From assembly GCA_004151065.3 (NCBI GenBank), contig NWUY0300019572.1, positions 1 to 15,102 of the forward strand: DNA of 15,102 nucleotides. The letters are read 5' to 3'. Under the pieces are notes generated by a model. The model saw only the letters and a list, made by a program, of their open reading frames with translations, was not told the origin of the DNA and did no database searches. Below are positions 1 through 8,166 of this stretch, piece by piece (the first letter of the stretch is position 1; every line of letters starts with the position of its first letter). Source of the stretch: Larix sibirica (taxonomy: Eukaryota; Streptophyta; Pinopsida; Pinales; Pinaceae). A program made the translations under genes and the position numbers.

Positions 1-700
1 CTGGGTCTACATTGGAAACCTCTAGAACAATTATCTTAAGCCAACACATATCTATGCAGTTTCTTGGGCATTGCCAACTTCTATCATAGGTTCATGTTAG
101 GGTTATCTCATATCACTTGGTCACTAAGCCAAGTGACCAGTGGTGGGGCCAAAGACAAGATTATTTGGTACGAGTCACATTAAAAATCACTCAAGGATCT
201 TAAACATCATCTTTTTTTAGCACTAGTACTCACCCTACCAAACCTACAATAACACTTTGAGGTTGAAATAGATGGTTCTAATTATACCTTCAATGTATTG
301 CTCACTCAATACAAACATCTTTTGGACTATTATAAAGAGACACTCTCTGATGTGGTAAGCATGCACCCCACCTATGATAAGGAGATGTATTCCATTGTGA
401 AAGCCTATAACCAATGGAAAATTACATACTGAGGAAGGAGACAATTGTCAACACTAACGACAAGCCCCTATAGTTCATGTATATGTAGGGAAAGTTACAA
501 ATTGATTGATATCTAAAGTGGTTCATGTACTCGCAATAGTTCCACCTAAACGTCATGTACAATAAGGGAAACACAAATCTTGTTGCAAACTACCTCATCC
601 AACCTCCAATTGTTGCACTGACTAGCCCAATTGTATGATAGAGACATTGACTTTGTTGTGACCTATTAGGCATTGTGCAAATAAAAACTAGTATCAAACT
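1..700 (+). pseudogene. Ty3/gypsy reverse transcriptase C-terminus and RNase H, decayed
   Basis: Starts inside the end of the RT domain: the motif SFLGIANFYHRF at about 58-93 is the conserved stretch after the RT palm in Ty3/gypsy elements. RNase H follows. HFEVEIDGSNY at about 253-285 carries the first catalytic Asp, YDKEMYSIVKAYNQW at about 376-420 carries the catalytic Glu, and the later T-D-H-K-P-L motif reads TNDKPL near 455-472, with its Asp changed to Asn. The connector to integrase is seen as FHLNVMYNKGNTN near 541-580, followed by LTSPIV near 617-636. Several in-frame stops and frame changes interrupt it. The family assignment is firm; residue-level boundaries are approximate. Confidence 0.85.
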
Positions 701-2050
701 TTGATATCTGAGATGAGCTTTTAATCCATTTGGGCCACCTCTATGTTCCTTCAAGTGAGTATGAGAAACTTATTTCGAAGGTGCATTATAGTTGAGCATT
801 AGGGAATTTTGGCATTGAGAAGACGGTGATAGTGTTGCAAAATTATTTATATTGGCCATAGCTCTAATAAGATGTTGGCAAGTATATTAGATCATGCACC
901 ACCTATGTCATTACCAAACCTTCCATTGAGAAGGAGGGGTTGTACACTCCTCTACCTACCCCAAACAGACCCTGGAAGTTGGTCTCCCTATACTACATGT
1001 CTAGCATACCTTCAACAAAGCATGGAAATGACTGTGTATTTGTGGTTGTTGATCCATTCTCTGAGATGGCCATTTTAATGACTTGTAAAAAGAGTATCAT
1101 TGTAGAGGCCACTTCTAACCCTTTGTTTCAAGTTTGTTTGGGTTCATTTTTGGCTCCCACAAACCATTATTTTATATCGAGATAGTAGGCTCTCTAGTAA
1201 TTTATGACAAATCCTGTGGTCAATGATGGACATCAAGCCGACCAAATTGAATGCCTTCCGCCTCTAAACTGGTGGATAGACAGAGGTAATCAATATGGAT
1301 GATTGTGCATATTTGAGAATGTACAACACAAAACATCCACGCACATGATATGAGGGCCTTCCTTATGTTCAACATAGCTATGACAAATCTATTCATATCT
1401 CTATTGGACATAACCCCTTTTAGGTGTGCTTGGGGTTCCAATCATTAGTCCCAATTGAGCTAACATTACATGTTTCATATACAGAGGAAGAATCCTCCCA
1501 TGGTCAAATCGACACTTATATGACAACCAAATTTGTTGAATATATCCACACATCCAACAACAAGCTCGTGATATTTTGTAGAAAGCCAATGTCATGTATA
1601 AGCAACACCAAAAGTAGTAATGGGTTCCACACAAGTTTCCTATGGTAAAGGTATGGTTTCATTTGTAAAAATAACACCTGATAGGACCTCATAGGAAGCT
1701 TCTCCCACTCCAATATGGGTCTTACGCCATCATTAAGGTTGTGGGTGAGGATGATTTTGATGTGCAATTGCTTCGACCATATTTCCCACCCCTCTTTGAC
1801 AGCTCATAGGTGGTTGAGCACTTGGTTGGTCTAAAACGCAACCCTGACTACATTTAATGGATTACAATCAACAAAATAATGGACACTAAGAAGAATGACA
1901 CTTTCCAATAGGACATCCAGTTGTATCAAATATTCAAAGTAGGGAAACTTCACTAGGGAAAGTGGTTCAACAAGAGTTAGATTCAACAAAATTTTCCCAA
2001 TGTGATGGAGGAACTTGATGTAATGGGAACAATTTTTTCCTAAGGGGGAA
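701..2050 (+). pseudogene. Ty3/gypsy integrase, decayed
   Basis: The N-terminal H2C2 zinc-binding region lies at about 781-910: VHYS keeps the first His, GNFGIEKT has Asn for the second His, and SCTTYVITKP keeps the first Cys but has Tyr for the second. The core begins with YTPLPTPNRPW (about 943-975). The first catalytic Asp is Tyr at about 991-993 and the second, normally in SDRD, is Tyr at 1175-1177. The third residue, Glu in G-Q-T-E, is kept at 1283-1285. Further signs are HPRT near 1337, LPYVQHSYD near 1361-1386 and GPHRKLLPLQYGSY (GPY-like) near 1691-1732. About 14 codons before LLRPYFPP (near 1768-1791) are missing compared with the family pattern H-P-V-F-x-V-x-L-L-R-P-Y. The protein end, near MEELDVMGTI, runs into the polypurine tract. 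No intact frame longer than about 80 codons remains. Confidence 0.88.
2041..2050 (+). other. Polypurine tract of the gypsy element
   Basis: The purine run AAGGGGGAA lies just downstream of the integrase end and just before TG at 2051-2052. This is the expected place and composition for the plus-strand primer of an LTR retrotransposon. Confidence 0.65.
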
Positions 2051-2706
2051 TGACTAATCTAGTTGGCCGTGCACCTATTCCACTATTTTAGAATAGTTAA
2101 GCATCTTGCCATTTTTACTTCAATTTTTTAGGTACCAAACTTCCAACGCGATTTTTGGGTAATTGCTTTCATTTTTGGCAGTGGATGTAGGGCACAAAAA
2201 CTTTAATTATGTGGATTTCCAAACTCATAGATCACAATTTAAATTTTGTAACAATCCAAGAAATTCCCTAAATGGAGTTTGTGTGCATAATTTGTGCCCT
2301 TGATAAATCGAGGCATTAACTAACCTACTCATGTCCCACATTCTTTTTGCCACATCATTTCCTAAGGTTAGGGTTTTCGCATCTCAGGGCATCACACTTT
2401 ATGTTAAATGACACTTTTGCCTCTTGTAATGTCTTGTGAATGAGCATAGTAGACATGTCTCTCTTTAGAGCTAAGCTGCCACCCTTCTAAAATTTTTGTA
2501 ATGCTTTGTAGTTTACAGTCTTTTTCCATTTCATCTTGTAATAGAGTTTGGTTTTATTGTACTACTATGCTCTTTGCAATATCTTTGTGGAGGTGTGCGT
2601 TTCCATTTTATGTTTTTGCCTTCATTTCATTCTCGAGATAATCCAGATCAATGGTCTGAGCAATATGTTATTTATTGTTTCTCAGTGTATGTTCCTAATG
2701 AGATCT
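2051..2706 (+). repeat. Degenerate LTR shared by two gypsy halves
   Basis: The LTR is defined by context: it begins with TG right after the polypurine tract and ends just before a primer-binding-like site at 2707, giving about 656 bp. It is AT-rich and non-coding, as expected. The right end does not show a clear CA, and no second copy of this LTR is in the window, so boundaries cannot be checked by self-alignment. The short ORFs overlapping 2548-2796 have no recognisable protein content. As it has pol to its left and PBS/gag to its right, it serves as 3' LTR of one copy and 5' LTR of the next. Confidence 0.6.
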
Positions 2707-2731
2707 TGGTATTGGGAGTTGGGTTTCGAAC
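2707..2731 (+). other. Primer binding site resembling initiator Met-tRNA 3' end
   Basis: The site begins TGGTAT and, after a diverged centre, contains GGGTTTCGA. The complement of the plant initiator Met-tRNA 3' end reads TGGTATCAGAGC and then continues with GGTTTCGA, so both blocks match with a one-base shift between them. It sits immediately after the LTR and before gag, where a PBS is expected. The match is degenerate. Confidence 0.5.
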
Positions 2732-3866
2732 TAATCAAGCTTGGGGAAAACCACTCTCATTGTTCTAAGCAAACTCATATGACTAAAGACAAGTGAGGTG
2801 ATATAGTAGGAGATCATATTAATTTGTTGCTCGAGGAATCCCTTGTTAGACAAAGAAACAAAATGATGGATAATTTTGCTTGAATCCTTCGATGATTATT
2901 GGCAATGATGGGGACACTTTTAATCAATTTCCATTTTAGAGGTACAACACCTTCAAAGTATAAGTTAACTTTGAATTAATTTTATTTGAAGGCTAGATAG
3001 ACATAGATGCTTTGGAGAAATGGTTATATCTGTCATAGAATTGTTACTCTATTAAAAAACAAAAGGCAACAAAAAGATCACCATTGCACTCCTTAAGTCC
3101 CTCCCCCATGTCAATGATTGGTGGGATGGTTATTGGGAGAGAAATGTGTAAGATGAGTCTACAACATATAGGAAAAAACTCACATGGGCAAATTTTGTCA
3201 ATTCCCTCTAGGAGGAATTATACCCTATCGGAAAATATGTCAACCAATACACAAGATGGATAACTTTGAGCTAGGAGAGGGACAAGATGGTGTTGGAATT
3301 CACCAATATCTTCCATACCTTTTCACTCAAAGTTGGGTATCAAATAATTTGAATGGAACTTGGTCTTGAAGTATCAGAGTATCCTACACGAGTACATCTA
3401 AATAGAAATGGGTTCACTAGACATCTCCTCATTGGGAGTCACTTATCGACATGTTGTTAAAATTGAGAAAAAATTTCAAGTAAAAGAATAAGTGGGAGTT
3501 TGGTTTTTCAAACCAACCACAATAGAACTGCGGTAAAGGTGGCCCTAACTCACAAAATAAAGGTAGAGCAACAATAGTCAACCTCAATATAGTCAGCTCA
3601 ACTGTAGTCAAAGAAGGGTAATGAGAAGTCGAATAACGACACTCGAAATTGGTGTGATTACCACAAAATCCCTTGTCACAAAATTGATGAACGTCACTTG
3701 AAGCAACCATTGATGTCCAAGATAAAAGCTTTGAGTCAAAATCTAGCTCATACTTTGACTTGACGCCATATAAAGGACAACAAATCATTGACCTAGAACC
3801 CAGTGCTACCATCACAATCACAAAGATCCAACCAAAAGAGCCAGAGTTGTTGTAGGAAGGTGAGTT
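2732..3866 (+). pseudogene. Ty3/gypsy gag, decayed (with leader)
   Basis: Leader followed by a gag-like reading that jumps frame many times. Recognisable pieces are NLLLEESLVRQRNKMMDNFA (about 2821-2880), LEKWL (about 3013-3027), PIGKYVNQYTRW (about 3226-3262), LEFTNIFHTFSLKVGY (about 3293-3340) and VEYRHSKL-type basic sequence before the zinc-finger remnant WCDYHKIPCHK (about 3651-3685). The tail reads GQQIIDLEPSATITITKI (3775-3828), followed by an acidic stretch. These match, in order, the capsid and nucleocapsid parts of plant Ty3/gypsy gag. The short open frame at 3184-3369 is a shifted reading of this gag, and the 130-codon minus-strand ORF at 3429-3821 is a shadow. The start codon cannot be fixed. 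The coding line is cut at about 3866 by a solo LTR and resumes at 4264. Confidence 0.75.
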
Positions 3867-3875
3867 GATCTGAAT
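3867..3875 (+). repeat. Left copy of direct repeat flanking solo LTR
   Basis: GATCTGAAT occurs here and again at 4255-4263, one copy at each end of the solo LTR. If the LTR starts at the TG at 3871, the likely target duplication is the 5-mer TGATC (3866-3870) against AGATC (4254-4258), with one mismatch. Confidence 0.55.
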
Positions 3876-4253
3876 ATTAGGGGGGATTATAGTTTAAGTT
3901 CGGATGTAAAAGTCATAAATCCCTATTTTACTAAATGTAAAAGGGAACATGATTGACATGTAATTAATGGAGTTAGTTAATTGAAGTTGGCATGGTCAAT
4001 AAGACACCTTATAAAATGATAATAGGGAGAGAGTTAAGATCAGGAAGGAGAGGTCCCAATATTGGCCTCATTACATGTAATGGCTCATCTTAAAGGAATC
4101 CTTATTCTCCAACTCTTTCTCTATTTATCGTATTTTTGTGGTGTATTGGATTCATGTATTTTCATCAATGTTCTTGTCATTCATTTCATGGAATATTTTT
4201 ATCTTTTCTCTCCTCCTCTCTCAACATTCCATATTTTTGGGTCTCAACCCTCA
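3871..4253 (+). repeat. Solo LTR (about 383 bp) inserted at gag/protease boundary
   Basis: The segment starts TGAATATTAGGGGGGA and ends AACCCTCA, so it has TG and CA ends. It has no protein similarity to gag-pol, yet gag-pol coding resumes immediately on its right (ECIFHSYMWVKG from 4267). A direct repeat GATCTGAAT flanks it. Inside there is a TATA-box-like TATAAAA at 4010-4016 with a CAAT-like GTCAAT just upstream, as expected of an LTR promoter. With no internal domain left, it fits a solo LTR made by recombination between the two LTRs of a full element. The ORF at 4062-4349 starts in this LTR and runs into protease by chance. Superfamily (copia or gypsy) cannot be told. Confidence 0.7.
4010..4016 (+). 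promoter_or_regulatory. TATA-box-like motif inside the solo LTR
   Basis: TATAAAA, about 140 bp into the solo LTR, with GTCAAT about 10 bp upstream. Position and sequence suit the U3 promoter of a plant LTR element. No transcript evidence can be read from sequence. Confidence 0.4.
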
Positions 4254-4254
4254 A

Positions 4255-4263
4255 GATCTGAAT
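4255..4263 (+). repeat. Right copy of direct repeat flanking solo LTR
   Basis: Second copy of GATCTGAAT (first at 3867-3875), directly before the resumed gag-pol reading. Confidence 0.55.
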
Positions 4264-4334
4264 CAGAGTGCATATTCCATTCATATATGTGGGTAAAGGG
4301 GACTCCGCTACATTTTATTGTTGATAGTGGTAGC
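4264..4334 (+). pseudogene. Ty3/gypsy aspartic protease start, truncated
   Basis: Reads ECIFHSYMWVKGTPLHF and then IVDSGS, with the D-S-G active-site triad at 4323-4331. Retroviral-type aspartic proteases cleave the Gag-Pol polyprotein and carry D-[ST]-G; here it is intact. The reading continues the gag tail that stops at 3866, with the solo LTR in between. It breaks off right after D-S-G-S, and sequence from about 4333 onward reads as a LINE on the other strand. The rest of protease and the first part of RT are therefore absent from this copy. Confidence 0.8.
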
Positions 4335-5721
4335 TCATTACCTAATTAACAAAGTGCAAATCTAACCCTAAGTGATTGGGCATCATTTTTAGATACATAT
4401 GAATAAACCTTTGATATGCTTTAGAAAGGTCCAACTTGATCACCAAGGATTTAAGCTTCTTGGTGTTTATAGTGTGTAGACCCTCTTGTGCTACACATAT
4501 TGCTTCATGTATTTAAATTCCTAGCAAAAATCCAAATTGTTGGCTTGAGATGAAATCTGACAACAATCTCTTAATTCTCATTCCAATTACTTTTTCAATG
4601 ACTTTATATATACATATACAGAATGAAATAGATGTATATATAAAGAGTTAGGATTCTCACCGAGGAATTAAGGTTGTGAAGATGGTGTTAAAAACAACTA
4701 ACACCCTCATAGAAGTTTTGAACTCATTTACAACCCTTAGTAAGTCTTCTTCAAATAAATGCCAAAATCCCAAAATTAACTCAATGGGCCACCATTTGGA
4801 ACATGCCTTTTTTGCTTCTAGAAATTATGCATGAACTAACTAGAGTTCATTATATGCAATCTCTTCCAGTAGTTTATGATTGTCATATTCATTAACAAAA
4901 CTAGGGAAGAAGTTAGTCATTTTTACCAAATTCGGAATAAACATTTGACTTTCCAGCTTATAAATATCTTTGAAGTCCTCTACCCCTAATTGTGCAGTAT
5001 CTTCAAATTTGGAAGCCATGGAACCACCATCCAAGTTACTTCCTTGTTTTCTAGAGGATCATTTATCTTTTGTTCCAACAACTTGACCTCATTTTTGTAA
5101 CATTCATTAAGAAACCCTACTATTTCTCTTTGGCACAATTCCTTCAATGAAGCTTCCACGCTAGATAATTCCTAAAACTCCTTTATCTTTTTTGGGTGAG
5201 CCTAGCCAGTTGACAATCAATTTACCTTTTTTAGATACTTCTCAAAATGTAGAGCAATAGATTCTCCCAAAGACTCTTCAAATGAATATGAATCTCCTTT
5301 TATCAAATTTACATAATTTTCTCTATAATGTAGTTTGGACTACTTGAAAGGGCTTGGAGGTTTTTTCCCAAGACTTGCGATTCCCCCCCAAAAATAGTGA
5401 GTGGTCAGAATTAGCCCCCAAGCCAAATCATTGTCTAATTTTTAGTGAATTCTCAAGTAAGGAATCACTAACCAAGATCTCCTTGATCCTTTTTGTGATT
5501 CCCCATATCCAACTCTCATGTTTCTTCATGTTGGGATTAACTTCATCGAATTGACATCACACAAACTCGGATTCTCCAACTTCACCACAAATAATTCCAA
5601 TAGGACATCCCGAACCATCATAGGGCCCTAGATTTCTACCATCCCCAAAGAATTGTAAGTCACCTTAAAAAATAATATACTTTTATTTGAGACAGCTCAT
5701 GGTGAAAATCTATTCCCAAAA
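4333..5721 (-). mobile_element. LINE B, left segment (endonuclease C-terminus to RT), 3'-truncated
   Basis: Minus-strand LINE sequence continuing from the segment at 12296-14483. The two parts were one before LINE A inserted between them. The break falls at the codons for Phe-Trp-Glu of the endonuclease and both parts keep those codons as a 9-bp duplication. The left limit, about 4333, lies inside the RT domain and abuts gypsy protease. No 3' UTR or poly-A of LINE B is present, so its 3' third is gone. This end is not an ordinary LINE insertion end. Confidence 0.85.
4333..5721 (-). pseudogene. LINE B ORF2 fragment: endonuclease C-terminal half and RT N-terminal half
   Basis: Read on the minus strand from 5721 down. 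FWE is followed by a GGDLN-like GDLQFFGDGRNLGP (about 5660-5620), then LCDVNSMKLIPT (about 5555-5520), an R-I-D-R-F-like RIKEILVSD (about 5495-5465) and the endonuclease SDH motif in GANSDHSLF (about 5425-5395). A linker holds LGVEDFKDIYKL (4950-4990). RT begins with KWWPIELILGFWHLFEEDLL (about 4800-4740, equivalent to G-P-D-G-F-P), then LIPR, SISFCICIYKVIEKVI (about 4635-4585, equivalent to R-P-I-S-L-C-N), QQFGFLLGI, EAICVAQEGLHTI, and LVIKLDLSKAYQRF (about 4450-4410), in which the first catalytic Asp of RT is kept. It ends near HFVN-x-VMS at 4333-4350. Many stops and frameshifts occur. This is L1-clade plant LINE content. Confidence 0.88.
5713..5721 (+). repeat. Left target-site duplication of LINE A
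   Basis: TTCCCAAAA, identical to 12296-12304. On the minus strand it is TTTTGGGAA, the Phe-Trp-Glu codons of the LINE B endonuclease. Extending left to 5705 gives a 17-bp pair with 14 matches beginning AAAA, a typical start for L1-type target duplications. Confidence 0.85.
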
Positions 5722-5774
5722 TGTGGTATTTTAGTCATCTTCAATATCTAAAACCGACTGACCTGACAGGGTAG
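5722..5774 (+). other. LINE A 5' leader
   Basis: Short stretch between the left target duplication and the first ORF1-like codons. No promoter motif can be named. An in-frame TAG near 5770 marks the upstream limit of the ORF1 reading. Confidence 0.5.
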
Positions 5775-7105
5775 CTTCCTCGATTCGGTTTTCATGACGA
5801 TTGTGGTCCCGGAACCTCATCCGGGTATAGACCAGTCCCTTCTCAAAATATTAGTGTGCGAACCAGGTTCATCAACAGGGCGGTGGCTCCTATTGTCAAG
5901 ATTTCATCAGTCTCTACCAAAATGAAGGTGCAAGGTCTTGTTGAATGCGGATTGGTTGGAACCTTCACTGGCCTTTGGACATATCCGATGGAGATGGACG
6001 TGTGGATCAATAAGAAATGGAAAACCCTTCTAGCAGGTAGGATGCAGTATCATTTTTGTGGCAAGGGTATTATGTTTTTTTATTTGAGTTCAAAGTTGAT
6101 CATGATTTAATATTCCGAAATGAGCCCTACTTTATGGGGCCTAGAGGCATGTATCTGTACAGTTGGAGCATGTCTTTTGATTCTAAAAAAAGATTTCCTG
6201 TGTGGGTTAAGTAACCCCATCTCCCCCTCCACTATTGGTCAGATAAAGTGTTGGCGTAAATAGGAAAATCTCTTGGGAAATATATAGACAAAGTAGAACA
6301 AAATCCACCTATGTTCTCGTGTGCACGTATATGCATGGAAGTAGATCTGGATAAAGGCCTTCCGAAGACTATAAATTTGGTTATGGATGAATCATGAATG
6401 GACCCACTCAAAAAAGGTTGACTATGATCAGATTCCGTTTAAATGTAAATAGTGCCATGAATATGGCCATTTCACTTGGAACTGCTCTAAATCGATGGGA
6501 ATGGAAAATGAGAAAGAAAATAATAATGGATGGAAACAAGTAACTAAAAGAGGTAGACTGGGCCAAATTCGACAAGATCAAGATCATCAAATAAAAACCC
6601 TACAAGATAATCGGTTCCAGGATTTAAGTAATGAGGGAGAAGCAGTTGAAATAGTAGATCTAGAAGAACCTTGAGCGGCAAAAAAGATGCAGCAAGAATA
6701 AAAGTTTGGTGGATATAATGCGGTGGACCCAATCGTTCACTTGGGAGAGCAACCGATCCTGGAAGAAATAGGAATGAAATAATATATCTCATCTCTACCA
6801 CCGGAACCAATCGAATAAATTAACTCACGTTTGCTTATGGAAGATATGTAGGAGGACCAAGAAAAGAAGAGGAAAATGTCCAAGAACTCGGGAATACTCC
6901 ACAGAAGAATCCGAGGAAGAAAGGGTGATCGAAAAAAAAAGTAGGAAGAAAATCTAGAAGAAAAATAAGCAAGGATGAGGCGGATAGAGAAAAACGGCTA
7001 GGGAAGCATGCTTCCTTAGACAAAGTCTTGAAAGGAAGTGCCTCGAGCTCCAAGGGTAAAAGAGGAGAAGTAGGAGGTAAAAATGGCCCCAACTCCAATA
7101 AATAA
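5775..7105 (+). pseudogene. LINE A ORF1: DUF4283-type domain, CCHC zinc knuckle, basic C-terminus
   Basis: ORF1 proteins of plant LINEs bind the element RNA and form the ribonucleoprotein. The reading starts with FHDDCGPGTSSGYRPVP (about 5787-5840). The domain follows: GLVGTFTGLWTYP (about 5949-5987), VWINKKWKTLL (6001-6033), YHFCGKGI (about 6048-6071), then after a frameshift FRNEPYFMGPRGMYLYSW (about 6112-6165), FPVWVK (about 6194-6211), PLHYWSDKVL (6230-6255), GKYIDKVEQ (about 6277-6303), and ARICMEVDLDKGLPK (about 6324-6368). A CCHC knuckle lies at 6444-6485, with a stop inside it. The C-terminus is Lys/Arg-rich; from about 6941 it is open in another frame (KSRRKISKDEADREKRLGKH) to the TAA at 7103-7105. 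The A9 run at 6932-6940 is a likely frameshift point. No ATG is evident at the N-terminus, so the start is unknown. Confidence 0.85.
6444..6485 (+). other. CCHC zinc knuckle in LINE A ORF1
   Basis: C-x2-C-x4-H-x4-C spacing is complete: C-K-stop-C-H-E-Y-G-H-F-T-W-N-C. All four ligands are present, but the third codon is TAG, perhaps from TGG or AAG. Such knuckles bind single-stranded nucleic acid. Confidence 0.85.
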
Positions 7106-7107
7106 TG
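7103..7107 (+). promoter_or_regulatory. TAATG stop-start overlap between LINE A ORF1 and ORF2
   Basis: The ORF1 tail ends at TAA (7103-7105) and the ORF2 ATG is 7105-7107, so the two codons share one A. The ATG directly precedes the conserved endonuclease start (MLIVSCNNRGLG), so it is the real ORF2 start. Such overlaps can allow termination-reinitiation, as reported for the insect non-LTR element SART1; use here is inferred. Confidence 0.6.
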
Positions 7108-7800
7108 TTAATAGTCTCTTGTAACAATAGAGGGTTAGGGGAGAAATCAAAAGTAGAATCCATCAGGAACTTGATCTACAAGGAGAAAACCTCCATCCTT
7201 CTAATCCAAGCGACTAAGATGGAGGCCAAAGACGATCTAATTCTTCTTCAAAAAACTTGGAAGAAGAGTAGTGGGATTGTTGTAAGCTCAATCGAATCCT
7301 TAGGAGGATTAGCTATCCAATGGGATGTGGAGAGGTACATATTAAAAAGTAAAAAATACAATGATAATTGGCTTGTTGATGAATTGGGAGTGTTGGGATC
7401 CCCAAACTTAATCAAGATTTGTAATGTGTATGGCTCGTTTGTGTCTAGTAAAAAACATGATTTCTAGAGATCCCTGAACAATCTTAAGGACGACAACTGC
7501 AACATTTTTGCTGGAGATTTCAATATGACAATCTCCCACAACGAAAGGAGGGGAGGAAGCCTCGTGAGGGATCCATTTGAGTAATGCCTTGAGGATTTAA
7601 TGGGAGACTTCAGCCTGGTAGATATAATTTCGAAGAAAGGATACTATACATGGACAAAAAGAAGTATTGGGCCCGGACATATAGCAGCCCATCTAGATAG
7701 ATTCCCAGTGCACAACTCTTTGATACAAATTTTTCCACAAATGCGTTCCTCAATTCTTACATGTCCTTTGTCAGATCATAGCCCTATTTAGCTGAAAATT
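7105..7800 (+). pseudogene. LINE A AP-type endonuclease domain
   Basis: Motifs in order: SCNNRGLG at the N-terminus (family pattern W-N-x-R-G-L-G; Asn kept, Trp replaced by Cys); LLIQATKM, in which the catalytic Glu of Q-E-T-K is Ala (codon 7210-7212, GCG); NVYGSF near 7423-7440; GDFN at 7513-7524; RRGGS near 7546-7560; YYTWTKR near 7642-7662; HLDRF at 7690-7704; and SDH at 7771-7779. The order and spacing are those of the L1-type endonuclease. The catalytic Glu to Ala change alone would disable cleavage. Stops at 7465, 7582 and 7789 break the frame. Confidence 0.9.
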
Positions 7801-8166
7801 GAAGAAATGCAAAAACATAGGCCGATCTCGTTCAAGTTCAACCCTCTTTGGTTAAAATATGAGGATGCCTGGAATATTATAGAAACAACATGGAAAATAT
7901 ACGTGGATGGATCCCCAACTTATGTCTGGGACATAAAGCTGCGTAGGGTCAAGGAAGCACTCAAATCTTGGGAAAAAAATCATTTATGCCCCCCTCAAAT
8001 TCATAAGATGGAAATTAAAAAAGAATTGGGTCAACTACAATGGCAAATGGAGACAACGATCATTACGCTGAATATTATTCAAAAAGAACAACATCTAAGC
8101 TTGAAGGTAAAGGAGATCCTCACCCGGGAGGAAGAAGCCTAGAGGCTAAAGTCCCTAGCCCTCCGG

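Larger units (their letters stand above)
1..4334 (+). mobile_element. Ty3/gypsy composite: 3' half of one copy, shared LTR, 5' half of another
   Basis: Decayed Ty3/gypsy material in one orientation. Seen in order: end of reverse transcriptase, RNase H, integrase, polypurine tract, a degenerate LTR, a tRNA primer-binding-like site, gag, and the protease active site. A single complete element would read LTR-gag-pol-LTR. Here the order is pol-LTR-gag, so the region holds parts of two head-to-tail copies meeting at one LTR. The left end runs out of the window. The right end is cut off in protease, where a minus-strand LINE begins. A solo LTR interrupts the gag/protease boundary. Frequent stops and frameshifts show an old, inactive sequence. 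The order is direct observation; the recombination history is inference. Confidence 0.85.

Noticed and set aside
118-139. Inverted repeat TGGTCACT...AGTGACCA as an operator or hairpin
   Set aside because: It is inside the gypsy RT/RNase H coding remnant and is short; no regulatory role is supported.
1220-1767. Cluster of minus- and plus-strand ORFs of 73-83 codons
   Set aside because: The region reads as gypsy integrase on the plus strand in broken frames; the minus-strand ones are shadows.
2548-2796. Overlapping 82- and 64-codon ORFs
   Set aside because: They lie in the LTR/PBS/leader stretch, start together by chance and show no protein similarity.
3429-3821. 130-codon minus-strand ORF
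   Set aside because: It lies antisense to a stretch readable as gypsy gag on the plus strand and has no recognisable domain.
4062-4349. 95-codon plus-strand ORF as a single gene
   Set aside because: Its first two thirds are the solo LTR and only the end is gypsy protease; the fusion is accidental.
6408-7163. Minus-strand hydrophobic ORFs of 60-88 codons that look like membrane proteins
   Set aside because: They are antisense to the Lys/Glu-rich LINE A ORF1 tail; reading AAG/GAA codons backward gives Leu/Phe-rich peptides.
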